A stretch of 64,000 bases of DNA from the NCBI GenBank assembly GCA_946409545.1, contig CAMJWT010000008.1:1-64000 (forward strand). Direction: 5' to 3'. The stretch is from RUG12783 sp946409545. GTDB lineage: Bacteria; Bacillota_I; Bacilli_A; RF39; UBA660. The notes beneath the pieces were generated by a model. It did no database searches, was not told the DNA's origin, and saw only the letters and a list, made by a program, of their open reading frames with translations. Every line of letters starts with the position of its first letter. Within the stretch, counting starts at the first letter, position 1. The translations under genes were made by a program, and so were the position numbers. This document shows positions 24,936 through 33,057 of this stretch, one piece after another.

Positions 24936-25955
24936 ATGAATCAAATCGAATTTAGTGAAGTTATTAATTATTTTAAATATGATAGTAAGACTAATATTGA
25001 GTTTCGTAACAAATTAGTTGATGTTTTTAAATATAAAAATGTTACGGTTCTTTTTAGTGGAAGTTATTATGCAGCAATTAATGGAAGAATTCCTTATTAT
25101 GTTGGTAAAGCTCTAGAAGAAAAATATGATAATAGAGAATATCACATAAGAGTTGATGGTGGTGGCGACGATTGGAAACTAGATGATCATATCGTTGATG
25201 ATCAGTATCTTTCGGATATGAAGTCTTTTAGTCCTCAAAACTATGGAAAAATAAAGTTTGATTTTATAAACCGTGATAATAAAGATAAATTTTTACCATG
25301 TTATCATATTGATACTTTAGAAGGGTTAATCGCTTTCTTTATAGAATATTTAGATATTAAATATGATTATAATGATGTTTATCGAGATATTAGTAATAAA
25401 TTATATAAAAAGTACCAACAAAATACTAATAATATTCAATATAAAGATGGTTATTATGCAACCCTTAATGATGAAAAAAATAATCGTTTAAGAGTAGAAC
25501 TTAGAGAACTAATTAATAAGTTTGATAGTTTAATTAATCCTTTTAATAAAGATTTTGATAGCTTATTTGATATATTTAAAATAAAATATGATCCTGATGG
25601 AATAAAAATGACTATTGATGAAAATGAACTTTTTTCATCACAACCAGGTAATAATTTTAGTTATCGACTAAAATATATGGTTAATCCTGATTCATCATAT
25701 TTCTTTAGTCATTATTTTGAAGATGGTAGTGAAAAGTTTGTTATTGCATATCATGGTGAAGATAAAAATGATGATTATCATATGTTTTATGATTTAACTA
25801 ATAATACTATTATGAGAAGACCATATAGTAACAATGAAAGTCTTACAGATAATGATCTTATGTTTCTTATTGAAGAATTAAAAAACGGTATTTATATTTT
25901 AGAAAACATCGTATATCAAGGCAATAAAAGATTAATTAAATGTTGTAATAAATAA
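24936..25955 (+). CDS. Unknown cytosolic protein (339 aa), probably leaderless
   Basis: I do not recognise this family. The protein has no signal peptide or membrane helix and is rich in Asp, Asn, Tyr and Lys. An N-terminal alpha/beta part holds the phrase VTVLFSGSYYAAINGRIPYYVGKALEEK (read as two parts, about residues 33-60). The motif HIRVDGGGDDWKLDDH follows at about 70-85. The C-terminal half contains YMVNPDSSYFFSHYFEDGS. The Asp/Gly-rich central motif could be a binding site, but this is a guess. The ATG sits 7 bases after a TATAAT with no ribosome site. The gap to trxA is 32 bases. Confidence 0.75.
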   Translation: MNQIEFSEVINYFKYDSKTNIEFRNKLVDVFKYKNVTVLFSGSYYAAINGRIPYYVGKALEEKYDNREYHIRVDGGGDDWKLDDHIVDDQYLSDMKSFSPQNYGKIKFDFINRDNKDKFLPCYHIDTLEGLIAFFIEYLDIKYDYNDVYRDISNKLYKKYQQNTNNIQYKDGYYATLNDEKNNRLRVELRELINKFDSLINPFNKDFDSLFDIFKIKYDPDGIKMTIDENELFSSQPGNNFSYRLKYMVNPDSSYFFSHYFEDGSEKFVIAYHGEDKNDDYHMFYDLTNNTIMRRPYSNNESLTDNDLMFLIEELKNGIYILENIVYQGNKRLIKCCNK

Positions 25956-25987
25956 AAAAATTAGATATTATTTAAATGGAGGATAAA

Positions 25988-26281
25988 ATGAGTAAAAAGA
26001 TAGATAAAAAAGAATTTGATGAAGTAATTAAAAGTGAAAAAGTTGTTCTTGTAGACTTTTATGCTGATTGGTGTGGACCATGTAGAATGTTAGGTCCTAT
26101 TATGGATGAAATTAGTAAAGAACATGATGTATATAAAATAAATGTTGATGAAGAAGAAGAACTTGCTGCTTCTTTTGGTATTATGTCTATACCATGTGTT
26201 GTTTTCTTTAAAGAAGGAAAAGAAGTAAATAGATTTGTTGGACTTCGTTCTAAAACTGAAATTTTAGATATGTTAAAGTAG
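25988..26281 (+). CDS. trxA: Thioredoxin
   Basis: Cytosolic thiol-disulfide reductant, recycled by the thioredoxin reductase encoded next. The active site WCGPC lies at about residues 25-29 within FYADWCGPCRMLGP. The cis-Pro loop is SIPCVVFF and the C-terminal helix ends at residue 97. The Cys right after the cis-Pro (IPC) is unusual; most thioredoxins have Thr there. The ATG at 25988 is chosen because GGAGG lies 4-9 bases upstream; an ATG at 25976 would sit before that site. The gap to trxB is 6 bases. Confidence 0.96.
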   Translation: MSKKIDKKEFDEVIKSEKVVLVDFYADWCGPCRMLGPIMDEISKEHDVYKINVDEEEELAASFGIMSIPCVVFFKEGKEVNRFVGLRSKTEILDMLK

Positions 26282-26287
26282 GTTATT

Positions 26288-27172
26288 ATGTATGATATTA
26301 TAATTATTGGTGCTGGACCCAGTGGAATGACGGCGGCTTTATATGCATTACGAGCTAATAAAAAAGTTTTAGTACTTGAAGCTTTAACATATGGTGGCCA
26401 AATTATTAATACTTTAAGAATAGATAATTATCCAGCGGCTCCGCATATAAGTGGAGTTGACTTTGCAACTAATTTATATAATCAAATTATGGAAATGGGT
26501 TGTGAATTTAAATTTGAAAAAGTAGTCAATATAAAAGATCATACTGTTATAACAAATGAAAATAAATATGATGGACGTGCCATTATTATTGCAACTGGTG
26601 CAACTAATAAAAAGTTAGGTCTTCCTCTTGAAGATAAGTTTATAGGTAGAGGTATATCTTACTGTGCAACTTGTGATGGTAATTTCTATAAAGGAAAAGT
26701 TGTTGCGGTTAATGGTGGTGGTAATACGGCTATTGAAGATGCAATCTATTTATCAAACATTTGTTCTAAAGTATATTTGATCCATCGAAGAGATGAATTT
26801 AGAGCAAGTGAAGTAACTGTTGATGAGTTAAAAAACAAAGAAAACGTTGAATTTATTCTTAATAGTCAAATAACAAGTCTTGTTGGTAATGATAAACTAG
26901 AAAAAATAATTATTAACAATGATCGTGAATTAGTTATTGATGGCTTATTTGTTGCTATTGGACAAGTACCTGAAACAAATAATTTCACTAATGGTTTAAA
27001 TCTTGATGAAAGTGGTTATATTGTATCAGATGATATGAAAACAGATATTCCTGGTCTTTATGTATGTGGTGATGTAAGAAGTAAATCTCTTCGTCAGTTA
27101 ACAACAGCTATTAGTGATGGAGCTATTGCAGCAACTTGTGCGATTAATGATATTAATAATAAAATAATATAA
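26288..27172 (+). CDS. trxB: Thioredoxin reductase (low-Mr, FAD/NADPH)
   Basis: Flavoenzyme that passes electrons from NADPH to thioredoxin. FAD-binding IIIGAGPSGMTAALYAL opens the protein (residues 4-20). The redox-active CATCDG pair is at about residues 128-133. The NADPH-binding motif VVAVNGGGNTAIEDAIYLS follows at about 139-157. The C-terminal FAD motif PGLYVCGDVRSKSLRQLTTAISDGAIAA is complete. The 294-residue length is slightly short but includes all motifs. It forms an operon with trxA and ends at a terminator. Confidence 0.96.
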   Translation: MYDIIIIGAGPSGMTAALYALRANKKVLVLEALTYGGQIINTLRIDNYPAAPHISGVDFATNLYNQIMEMGCEFKFEKVVNIKDHTVITNENKYDGRAIIIATGATNKKLGLPLEDKFIGRGISYCATCDGNFYKGKVVAVNGGGNTAIEDAIYLSNICSKVYLIHRRDEFRASEVTVDELKNKENVEFILNSQITSLVGNDKLEKIIINNDRELVIDGLFVAIGQVPETNNFTNGLNLDESGYIVSDDMKTDIPGLYVCGDVRSKSLRQLTTAISDGAIAATCAINDINNKII

Positions 27173-27191
27173 AGACAGCAATGTCTTTTTT
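27171..27191 (+). terminator. Terminator of trxA-trxB
   Basis: AAAGACA-GCAA-TGTCTTT hairpin with GNRA loop and T tract, overlapping the trxB stop. Confidence 0.88.
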
Positions 27192-27221
27192 TTATGTTAT
27201 AATACTTACGAAGGAGGCCTT

Positions 27222-28985
27222 ATGTTTAGTGAAAAATTAAGTTTAGTACCAGAACTTCCAGGAAGTTATCAAATGAAAGATAAAGATGGTATTATTATCT
27301 ATGTTGGTAAAGCTAAAAACTTAAAAAGAAGACTTAAAAGTTATTTTACAAGAACGGTTACTGGTAAAACTAAAGTATTAGTATCTAATATCGCTGATTT
27401 TGAATATATTGTAACTAGTAGTGAACTAGAAAGCTTAATTCTAGAGATAACTTTAATTAAAAAATATAATCCTAAATATAATGTTCTTCTAAAAGACGAT
27501 AAAAGTTATCCTTATATTGAATTAACTAATGAAAAATATCCAACTTTAAAAGTTGTTCGTAATGTTAAAATAAAAAAGAATAAAAATAATCTTTTTGGCC
27601 CATATCCTAACGTAGGTTCTGCTAAAAGAACAGTTAATATGTTAAATAGACTATATCCATTAAGAAAATGCGATAAGTTAAAAAAAGATGTATGTCTATA
27701 TTATCATTTAGGAGAATGTCTTGGTTATTGTAAATACAATATTCCTTTTGAAAAGACTAATCAAATGTATAAAGAAATTAAAGATTTCTTAAATGGTAAT
27801 AATAATGTTATTGAAAATAAAATAAAAGTTGAGATGCAAAAATGTAGTGATGCCATGAACTTTGAAAAAGCTCTAGAATATAAGAATATGCTTAATGATA
27901 TTAAAGTTACATTAACGGATCAAAAAATTAGTTTAAATAAAGATTATAATTTTGATTTATTTAATTATTATCAAAATAATAACTTCTTATCAATTCAAGT
28001 ATTCTTTATAAGAAGTGGTGTACTCTTTGGTAGAGAACAAAAGATTATAAATACTTTTAGTGACGGTAATGAAGCTTTGACAGAATACATTATCAAATTT
28101 TATGAACATAATGTTTTACCAAAAGAAATAATTGTGCCAAGTGATATTGATTATAATTTATTAAGTGAATATTTTAATACAACTGTTAGTACTCGTGAAA
28201 AAGGTGATATTAAAAAATTACTTGATTTAGCACATGAAAACGCTAAGATTCATCTTGATGAACATTTTGAAGAATTAAATAGAGATTTAGTAAAAAGAGA
28301 AGAAGCGATTAATGAACTAAGCAAGCTCCTTGGTGGTGTTAAAGTTAATCGTATGGAATCATTTGATAACTCTCATCTTTTTGGAACATATTATGTTTGT
28401 GGTATGGTTGTTTTTGATGATTTTATACCACTTCGAAATGAATATCGTAAGTTTAAAGTTGATGTTAGTGTTAAAGATGATTTATCAGCAATGAGAGAAG
28501 TTGTATATAGAAGATATTATCGTGTTTTGATGGAAAACTTAGTTAAACCTGATTTAATAGTAGTCGATGGTGGAGAACTTCAAGTTAATGTTGTTAAAGA
28601 AATTATTGATGACTTGAACTTAGGTATTAATATAATTGGTTTAAAAAAAGATAATCATCATAAAACAAGTACCATTATTGATCGTAATTTAAATGAGATT
28701 AATATTGATTCTCATAGTAACTTATTTTTGTATCTTGCAAATATTCAAGAAGAAGTTCATAGATATGCCATAACATATCATCGTGAGATTAAAAATAAAG
28801 GTATGTTATCAAGTATTCTTGAACTTGTTCCTGGTATTGGTGAATCAAGAAGAAAAGATTTATTAAGAAAGTTTTCTTCACTTAAAAAGATTAGAGAAGC
28901 AAGTGTCTCTGAACTTAGTGAAGTCCTACCTAATGACGTTGCTAAAAGTTTATATGATTATTTAAAAGATAATTGCGAAGAATAG
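27222..28985 (+). CDS. uvrC: Excinuclease ABC subunit C
   Basis: Dual-incision nuclease of nucleotide excision repair. Order of domains: GIY-YIG nuclease at residues 10-95 (PGSYQMKD then IIIYVGKAKNLKRRLKSYF), the UvrB-binding UVR motif around residues 200-235, the RNase H-like 3' endonuclease domain (ESFDNSH with its Asp, VVDGGELQV) at about 370-530, and the helix-hairpin-helix pair at the end (LELVPGIGESRRKDLLRKF). At 587 residues it is full length. A strong AAGGAGG precedes ATG, and TATAAT lies upstream. uvrA and uvrB are not in the window. Confidence 0.97.
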   Translation: MFSEKLSLVPELPGSYQMKDKDGIIIYVGKAKNLKRRLKSYFTRTVTGKTKVLVSNIADFEYIVTSSELESLILEITLIKKYNPKYNVLLKDDKSYPYIELTNEKYPTLKVVRNVKIKKNKNNLFGPYPNVGSAKRTVNMLNRLYPLRKCDKLKKDVCLYYHLGECLGYCKYNIPFEKTNQMYKEIKDFLNGNNNVIENKIKVEMQKCSDAMNFEKALEYKNMLNDIKVTLTDQKISLNKDYNFDLFNYYQNNNFLSIQVFFIRSGVLFGREQKIINTFSDGNEALTEYIIKFYEHNVLPKEIIVPSDIDYNLLSEYFNTTVSTREKGDIKKLLDLAHENAKIHLDEHFEELNRDLVKREEAINELSKLLGGVKVNRMESFDNSHLFGTYYVCGMVVFDDFIPLRNEYRKFKVDVSVKDDLSAMREVVYRRYYRVLMENLVKPDLIVVDGGELQVNVVKEIIDDLNLGINIIGLKKDNHHKTSTIIDRNLNEINIDSHSNLFLYLANIQEEVHRYAITYHREIKNKGMLSSILELVPGIGESRRKDLLRKFSSLKKIREASVSELSEVLPNDVAKSLYDYLKDNCEE

Positions 28986-28995
28986 TATATTATTA

Positions 28996-29001
28996 TATAA
29001 T
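28996..29001 (+). promoter_or_regulatory. -10 element for leaderless yqeG
   Basis: TATAAT whose last base lies 7 bases before the ATG at 29008. This predicts a transcript starting at the start codon; no ribosome site intervenes. Confidence 0.6.
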
Positions 29002-29007
29002 TATGGT

Positions 29008-29520
29008 ATGAATAGAATGAAATATGAAGTAAAAAGTTATTATAAAAGTATCCATGAAATTAACTTTAATAGATTAAAAGAAAAAGGTATTAAGTTATTG
29101 ATTATTGATTTAGATAATACTTTAGGAACGGTTAAAGAAAAAGTAATATCAAAAGAGAAAGAAGACTTAATTCTTGAATTAAAAAAAGATTTTACTATTG
29201 TTGTAGCTTCTAATAATAGTAGAATTAGAGTATCTCTTTTCTTACATGGTATATGTGATTATATTTGTTTAGCATTAAAGCCTACCAAGAGATTATATCG
29301 AATTATTAAAAGAAGATATCACTTGGAAGGAAAAGATTGTGCAATAATTGGGGATCAGTTTGTAACAGATATTAGATTAGGTAATAAAGTTGGTTTTTAT
29401 ACAATATTAGTTGATCCTATTGGTAAAGATGGAAAAGTATCATTTTTTAATCGATTAATAGAAAAAAGAATAAAAGATAAAATCCAATTTAAGGATGGTG
29501 AATATTTTGAGAAAGATTAA
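29008..29520 (+). CDS. yqeG: HAD-family phosphatase YqeG
   Basis: HAD superfamily IIIA hydrolase that pairs with yqeH in Bacillota. The catalytic motif LLIIDLDNTLG holds Asp34 and Asp36. VVASNNSR is motif II (Ser) and the LKPTKRLYRI lysine fits motif III. The closing IIGDQFVTDIRLGNKVG supplies the acidic motif IV. It is a cytosolic protein of 170 residues, typical length. The TATAAT promoter directly abuts the ATG. The 3' end overlaps the start of yqeH. The substrate is unknown; the family is related to mitochondrial PGP phosphatase. Confidence 0.93.
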   Translation: MNRMKYEVKSYYKSIHEINFNRLKEKGIKLLIIDLDNTLGTVKEKVISKEKEDLILELKKDFTIVVASNNSRIRVSLFLHGICDYICLALKPTKRLYRIIKRRYHLEGKDCAIIGDQFVTDIRLGNKVGFYTILVDPIGKDGKVSFFNRLIEKRIKDKIQFKDGEYFEKD

Positions 29521-30511
29521 ACATTGTGAGGGTTGCGGTGTTAAATTACAAGATGAAAATATTTTAAATATTGGTTACACAACAAATTTAAATAATGATC
29601 TTTGTATGCGTTGTTTTAGACTACGCAATTATGGAGAATATGAAAGTGTATCATCTAATTTAGTTAACTATGAAAAGATTCTTTCGATGGTTAATCGTTC
29701 ACGTGAATTAGTCTTATATGTTGTAGATGTTGTTAATCTACCTAAAGATATTGGTATTATTAAAAACTATTTAAAGAATGATATTATCTTAGTTATTAAT
29801 AAAAGAGATTTACTACCTTGGAGTGTTAAAGACGAAAAGATTATTGATTATATTAAAAATCTTGAAATTGATTTTGATGATATCGTTGTTATTAGTAGTG
29901 AAAAGAACTTTAATATGGATATTTTGTATAAAAAGATTACGAAATATCAAAAAAGTGAAAATGTTTATGTTGTTGGTTACACAAATGCAGGTAAGAGTAG
30001 CTTAATAAGTAGATTTATTAGTAATTATGGTGATGGTAATACAACACTTACGGTATCACCACTTCCTTCAACAACCTTAAATAGAATAATTATTCCTATT
30101 AATAATAAAATAACCTTAATTGATACACCTGGTATTATCGATAATAGTAATATTATTAACTTTGTTGATAAAAAAATGTATAAAAAACTTAATAGTAAGA
30201 AAGAGATTAAACCTCGTACTTATCAATTATCTAGTGGACAATCTCTTTTATTAGGAGACTTAGTTCGGATTGATTATGTTAATGGGGATCGTAATAGTTT
30301 AACTTTCTATATCCCAAATGAAATAAAAATCAGAAGAACAAGTTATCGTAGTGATAAGTTAAAAGATTTAACAGAATTTAATTATGATATCTTATATTCT
30401 AATGATTTATGTATTATGGGTTTAGGCTTTATTAAGTTTGTTGCTGGTTGTGAAATAAGATTATATATTAATAAAGATGTTGATGTCTTTATGCGAAATA
30501 ACTTGATTTAA
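29507..30511 (+). CDS. yqeH: Circularly permuted ribosome-biogenesis GTPase YqeH
   Basis: YqeH supports 30S assembly and replication control. An N-terminal zinc finger is formed by HCEGCGVKLQ and CMRCFRL. GTPase motifs occur in permuted order: VINKRDLLP (G4), then GYTNAGKSSL (G1), TLTVSPLPSTTL (G2 region) and LIDTPGI (G3). A C-terminal RNA-binding domain follows. The start is uncertain: TTG at 29507, about 8 bases after AAGGATGGTG, gives the family's MRKIKHCEGCG start; ATG at 29495 lies inside that ribosome site. It overlaps yqeG. The usual downstream yqeI-nadD genes are missing. Confidence 0.94.
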   Translation: MRKIKHCEGCGVKLQDENILNIGYTTNLNNDLCMRCFRLRNYGEYESVSSNLVNYEKILSMVNRSRELVLYVVDVVNLPKDIGIIKNYLKNDIILVINKRDLLPWSVKDEKIIDYIKNLEIDFDDIVVISSEKNFNMDILYKKITKYQKSENVYVVGYTNAGKSSLISRFISNYGDGNTTLTVSPLPSTTLNRIIIPINNKITLIDTPGIIDNSNIINFVDKKMYKKLNSKKEIKPRTYQLSSGQSLLLGDLVRIDYVNGDRNSLTFYIPNEIKIRRTSYRSDKLKDLTEFNYDILYSNDLCIMGLGFIKFVAGCEIRLYINKDVDVFMRNNLI

Positions 30512-30550
30512 AGAAAGAAAGTATTATAAAATAATTTTGTAGGTGATTTT

Positions 30551-31096
30551 ATGGAAGATGAAATTTTATTAGAAGTTGAAGAAAAAATGGAAAATGCGAT
30601 TGAAGCATTAGAAAGTAGATTTAAAACAGTTAGAACAGGAAGAGCTAATCCAAGTAGTTTAGATGGTGTTAAAGTAAATTATTATGGTACACCAACACCA
30701 CTTAAACAACTTGCAACAATTAGTGTTCCAGAAGCTCGTCAATTATTAATTAAACCATTTGATAAAAGTTGTTTATCAGGAATTGAAAAAGGAATCTATG
30801 AAGCTGATCTTGGATATACACCAAATAATGATGGTGAAACAATTCGTATTGTTATTCCTGATTTAACAGAGGACCGTAGACGTGAACTTGTTAAACAAGT
30901 TAAAGCAATGTGCGAAGATGCTAAAGTAGCTATTCGTAATGCAAGACGTGATGCTATGGATGATGTTAAAAAAGCTGAATTCTCTGAAGACGTTGAAAAA
31001 CAAATGGAAGATGATATTCAAAAATTAGTTAATGATTACAATAAAAAAGCTGATGATTTAACTAAAGAAAAAGAAAACGATTTAATGAGTGTTTAG
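30551..31096 (+). CDS. frr: Ribosome recycling factor
   Basis: RRF splits post-termination ribosomes with EF-G. The 181-residue protein shows the family pattern in full: SRFKTVRTGRANPSSLDGVKV, YYGTPTPLKQLATISVPEARQLLIKPFDKS, and IRIVIPDLTEDRRRELVKQ. It has the standard length for the family. A GTAGGTGAT site precedes the ATG. The usual upstream partner pyrH is absent, so frr stands alone here. Its terminator overlaps the promoter of the downstream noncoding RNA. Confidence 0.97.
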   Translation: MEDEILLEVEEKMENAIEALESRFKTVRTGRANPSSLDGVKVNYYGTPTPLKQLATISVPEARQLLIKPFDKSCLSGIEKGIYEADLGYTPNNDGETIRIVIPDLTEDRRRELVKQVKAMCEDAKVAIRNARRDAMDDVKKAEFSEDVEKQMEDDIQKLVNDYNKKADDLTKEKENDLMSV

Positions 31097-31128
31097 AAGA
31101 CGTGAATTTGACTTTTACGTCTTTTTTT
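31097..31128 (+). terminator. Terminator of frr
   Basis: AAGACGT pairs with ACGTCTT across GAATTTGACTTTT, followed by a T run. The loop contains the -35 box of the next promoter. Confidence 0.85.
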
Positions 31129-31136
31129 GATATAAT
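31108..31136 (+). promoter_or_regulatory. Near-consensus promoter of the ncRNA
   Basis: TTGACT (31108-31113), exactly 17 bases, TATAAT (31131-31136). The -35 box sits in the loop of the frr terminator. Predicted start near 31143. Confidence 0.9.
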
Positions 31137-31142
31137 TACATA

Positions 31143-31668
31143 CGTATGGTGCATTATTCTAGTCAAACAAGATATTGGAAGATGGGGCTAAAAATCCATT
31201 AATTGTGTGTAAAACACTTTGTATATTTGCTTCTTTTGCCCAAAGAGGGGTGAATATATGATTTTAGATTTAAGGAAAAGATATAATGGCATATATTTGT
31301 ATCCTTTTATCGCGTTAATATACTATATCACATGTCGTGAGTGATCTCTTGGGATGTTAATTAGGTTGTATTAATTTGAAAAAGACATTGCAAAAGCGAA
31401 TAAAAATATCTTAAGTTTGTTTGGGAAAACCTCTAGGATGTTCTTACTATAAGGATTGTGGTGCGGACTAAGTGGTGATCGAGTGGTCAAGAAGGGTAAC
31501 CTTTGATTAAATCTTTTAAAGAGAAATCGCCGGTGGGTAACCTAAGGTAGGATTTAGAGAAATTCAACTCGACCTCAAGCCGTAAAATTAATTTATAGTA
31601 GACCATGCATTTTACCCTAAGGCATAGATGAACTATTAGTTGTAAATAGTTGATTTATGGCTTTTTTA
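31143..31668 (+). ncRNA. Large structured noncoding RNA of unknown class (about 525 nt)
   Basis: A stand-alone transcription unit with near-consensus promoter, intrinsic terminator and no reading frame of useful length on either strand. It is visibly richer in G and C than flanking intergenic DNA. Helices I can see: GTGT/ACAC (31205-31217), ATATATG/CATATAT (31254-31296), TTAATA(T)AC/GTATTAA enclosing ATCAC/GTGAT (31315-31374), TTCTTA/TAAGGA (31441-31455), TCAA..AGG/CCTTTGA closed by a GUAA tetraloop (31487-31506), GGATTT/AAATTC (31550-31565), and GTAAAAT/ATTTTAC (31582-31615). GGGTAACCT occurs twice (31494, 31536). It lacks RNase P, tmRNA and SRP signatures. It could belong to a large ornate class such as ROOL or GOLLD, which I cannot test by eye. 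Confidence 0.8.
31619..31667 (+). terminator. Terminator of the ncRNA
   Basis: Long stem AAGGCATAGATGAACTATT against AATAGTTGATTTATGGCTT (two mismatches and one G-U), loop AGTTGTA, followed by six T residues. Confidence 0.9.
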
Positions 31669-31669
31669 T

Positions 31670-31698
31670 TTGACAAAAAAAGGTATAAGTGGTATAAT
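31670..31698 (+). promoter_or_regulatory. Consensus promoter of the 423-aa surface protein gene
   Basis: TTGACA (31670-31675), 17-base spacer, TATAAT (31693-31698): a perfect match to the housekeeping sigma consensus, beginning 2 bases after the ncRNA terminator tract. Confidence 0.92.
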
Positions 31699-31725
31699 AT
31701 GAGACGTTTAAGGGGGTATATAGAT

Positions 31726-32997
31726 ATGTATACTAGTAATGATATAGATACTCGTGATGATTACGAAGATGCTGATTACGAGGAAGAAAGAGAATACGTA
31801 GAAGAAGAAAGCTTCTATGAAAAAAATAAAAACATAATTTTTAAAGTTTTAATTATTATTTTATGTATTATTATTTTAATATGGTTAATTTCTAAATTAG
31901 GTAAAAAGAAAGAAGTACCAAGTAATTATGATGCTAATGTTACGCAAGTTAGACTTGCAAGTGAACAATATTTCTTTATCAATAACAAACCTGGTACTGA
32001 AAAACAATCAATTACACTTTCTCATTTAATTAATGGAAATTTAATTAAAGAAGTTAAAAATACTGATGGTACAGTATGTAAAAATGATAGTTTAATTACT
32101 TTAGAAAATAACGGTATTGATTATATTATGACAATCACTCTTGATTGTGGTAAAGAAAAGACTGCTAAATCATATTATTATCGTGTTTCTGATTATAAAT
32201 GTGAAAATTGTAATGGTGAAACATATATGAATGGAAATAATGGAGATCAAAATCCTGATGATCCAGGAGAAAATCCGGCAGATGATGATACTGATAAATA
32301 TACTTGTGATTGGAGTGCTTGGACAACTGAAAGAAATTATAATAGTAATTTAATTGAAAGAACAAGAGTTGTTGTTAAAGCAATGAAACAAGAAACAGAA
32401 GAAAAAGTTGTTTACGGTGAATGGAGTGATTATTCAGAAGTTCCTGTAACACCTAGTGATACTCTTGAAGTTGAAACAAAAACTGATAGTGTTGATACAT
32501 GGGTTGATAAAACAAGTAGTAGTCCCGTTTATGAAAGTGATACAATACGTAATGTAACTAAATCAACATCAGGTGGTTCTAGTTATACATATTGTCCATC
32601 TGGTTATGAAAAAGCTGATGGTAGATGTCGTAAAGGACAAGCTTCTCGTACAATTAGTGCTACAGAATATGTAAGTTTATCTGGAGAAGAAAGAAAAAGT
32701 TGTTCTCCAAAAAGAGAAACACCTAACAAATTAGTTTATGTTTGTGGTGGTGGTTATACTTACACTGATCTTAAGACAGGTTACCATAGTGGTTCAACTA
32801 CATATCATTATCAAGAATTATCAAGAACAACTACAACACTTTATCGTAGTAGAACAAAGACTGTTGAAATAGTTGTTACTGAACCTGTTTATACAGATTA
32901 TATTCTTGAAAGTGAAATCCCTGCTGGTTATACTAAAGTAGCTGGTAGTGAAAGAACTGAATACTCATATAAATTAAGTTCTTGTGGAACTAAATAA
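31726..32997 (+). CDS. Single-pass membrane protein with extracellular Thr/Ser/Cys-rich domain (423 aa)
   Basis: Unknown function. Residues 1-35 are acidic and cytosolic. One membrane helix follows at about 38-58 (VLIIILCIIILIWLI), then KKK. A pilin-like segment follows at about 68-150 (QVRLASEQYFFINNKPG, then two Cys in TVCKND and LDCGKEK). A CxxC (YKCENCNG) precedes an Asp/Asn/Pro linker. The remaining ectodomain is rich in Thr, Ser and Tyr with CPSGYEKADGRC, CSPKRE and VYVCGGG cysteines. No sorting signal is present. ATG 31726 is chosen from the perfect promoter and AAGGGGGT site; earlier in-frame ATGs lie within the promoter. A stretch of about 620 bases upstream holds only the ncRNA. Confidence 0.82.
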   Translation: MYTSNDIDTRDDYEDADYEEEREYVEEESFYEKNKNIIFKVLIIILCIIILIWLISKLGKKKEVPSNYDANVTQVRLASEQYFFINNKPGTEKQSITLSHLINGNLIKEVKNTDGTVCKNDSLITLENNGIDYIMTITLDCGKEKTAKSYYYRVSDYKCENCNGETYMNGNNGDQNPDDPGENPADDDTDKYTCDWSAWTTERNYNSNLIERTRVVVKAMKQETEEKVVYGEWSDYSEVPVTPSDTLEVETKTDSVDTWVDKTSSSPVYESDTIRNVTKSTSGGSSYTYCPSGYEKADGRCRKGQASRTISATEYVSLSGEERKSCSPKRETPNKLVYVCGGGYTYTDLKTGYHSGSTTYHYQELSRTTTTLYRSRTKTVEIVVTEPVYTDYILESEIPAGYTKVAGSERTEYSYKLSSCGTK

Positions 32998-33013
32998 TAT
33001 TGCAAAATATAGT

Positions 33014-33044
33014 AAAGAATACTAGTAATAGTATTCTTTTTTTT
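33014..33044 (+). terminator. Terminator after the 423-aa gene
   Basis: AAAGAATAC-TAGTAATA-GTATTCTTT stem-loop and T tract. Confidence 0.87.
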
Positions 33045-33045
33045 A

Positions 33046-33051
33046 TATAAT
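33046..33051 (+). promoter_or_regulatory. -10 element for a leaderless metallopeptidase gene
   Basis: TATAAT immediately after the preceding T tract; its last base is 7 bases before the ATG at 33058, with only T residues between. Transcription should start at the ATG. Confidence 0.6.
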
Positions 33052-33057
33052 TTTTTT

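Noticed and set aside
31143..31668. Possible RNase P RNA, tmRNA or SRP RNA
   Set aside because: Conserved cores (GAGGAAAGUCC for RNase P, tRNA-like ends and UUCGA for tmRNA, the helix 8 motif for SRP) are not present.
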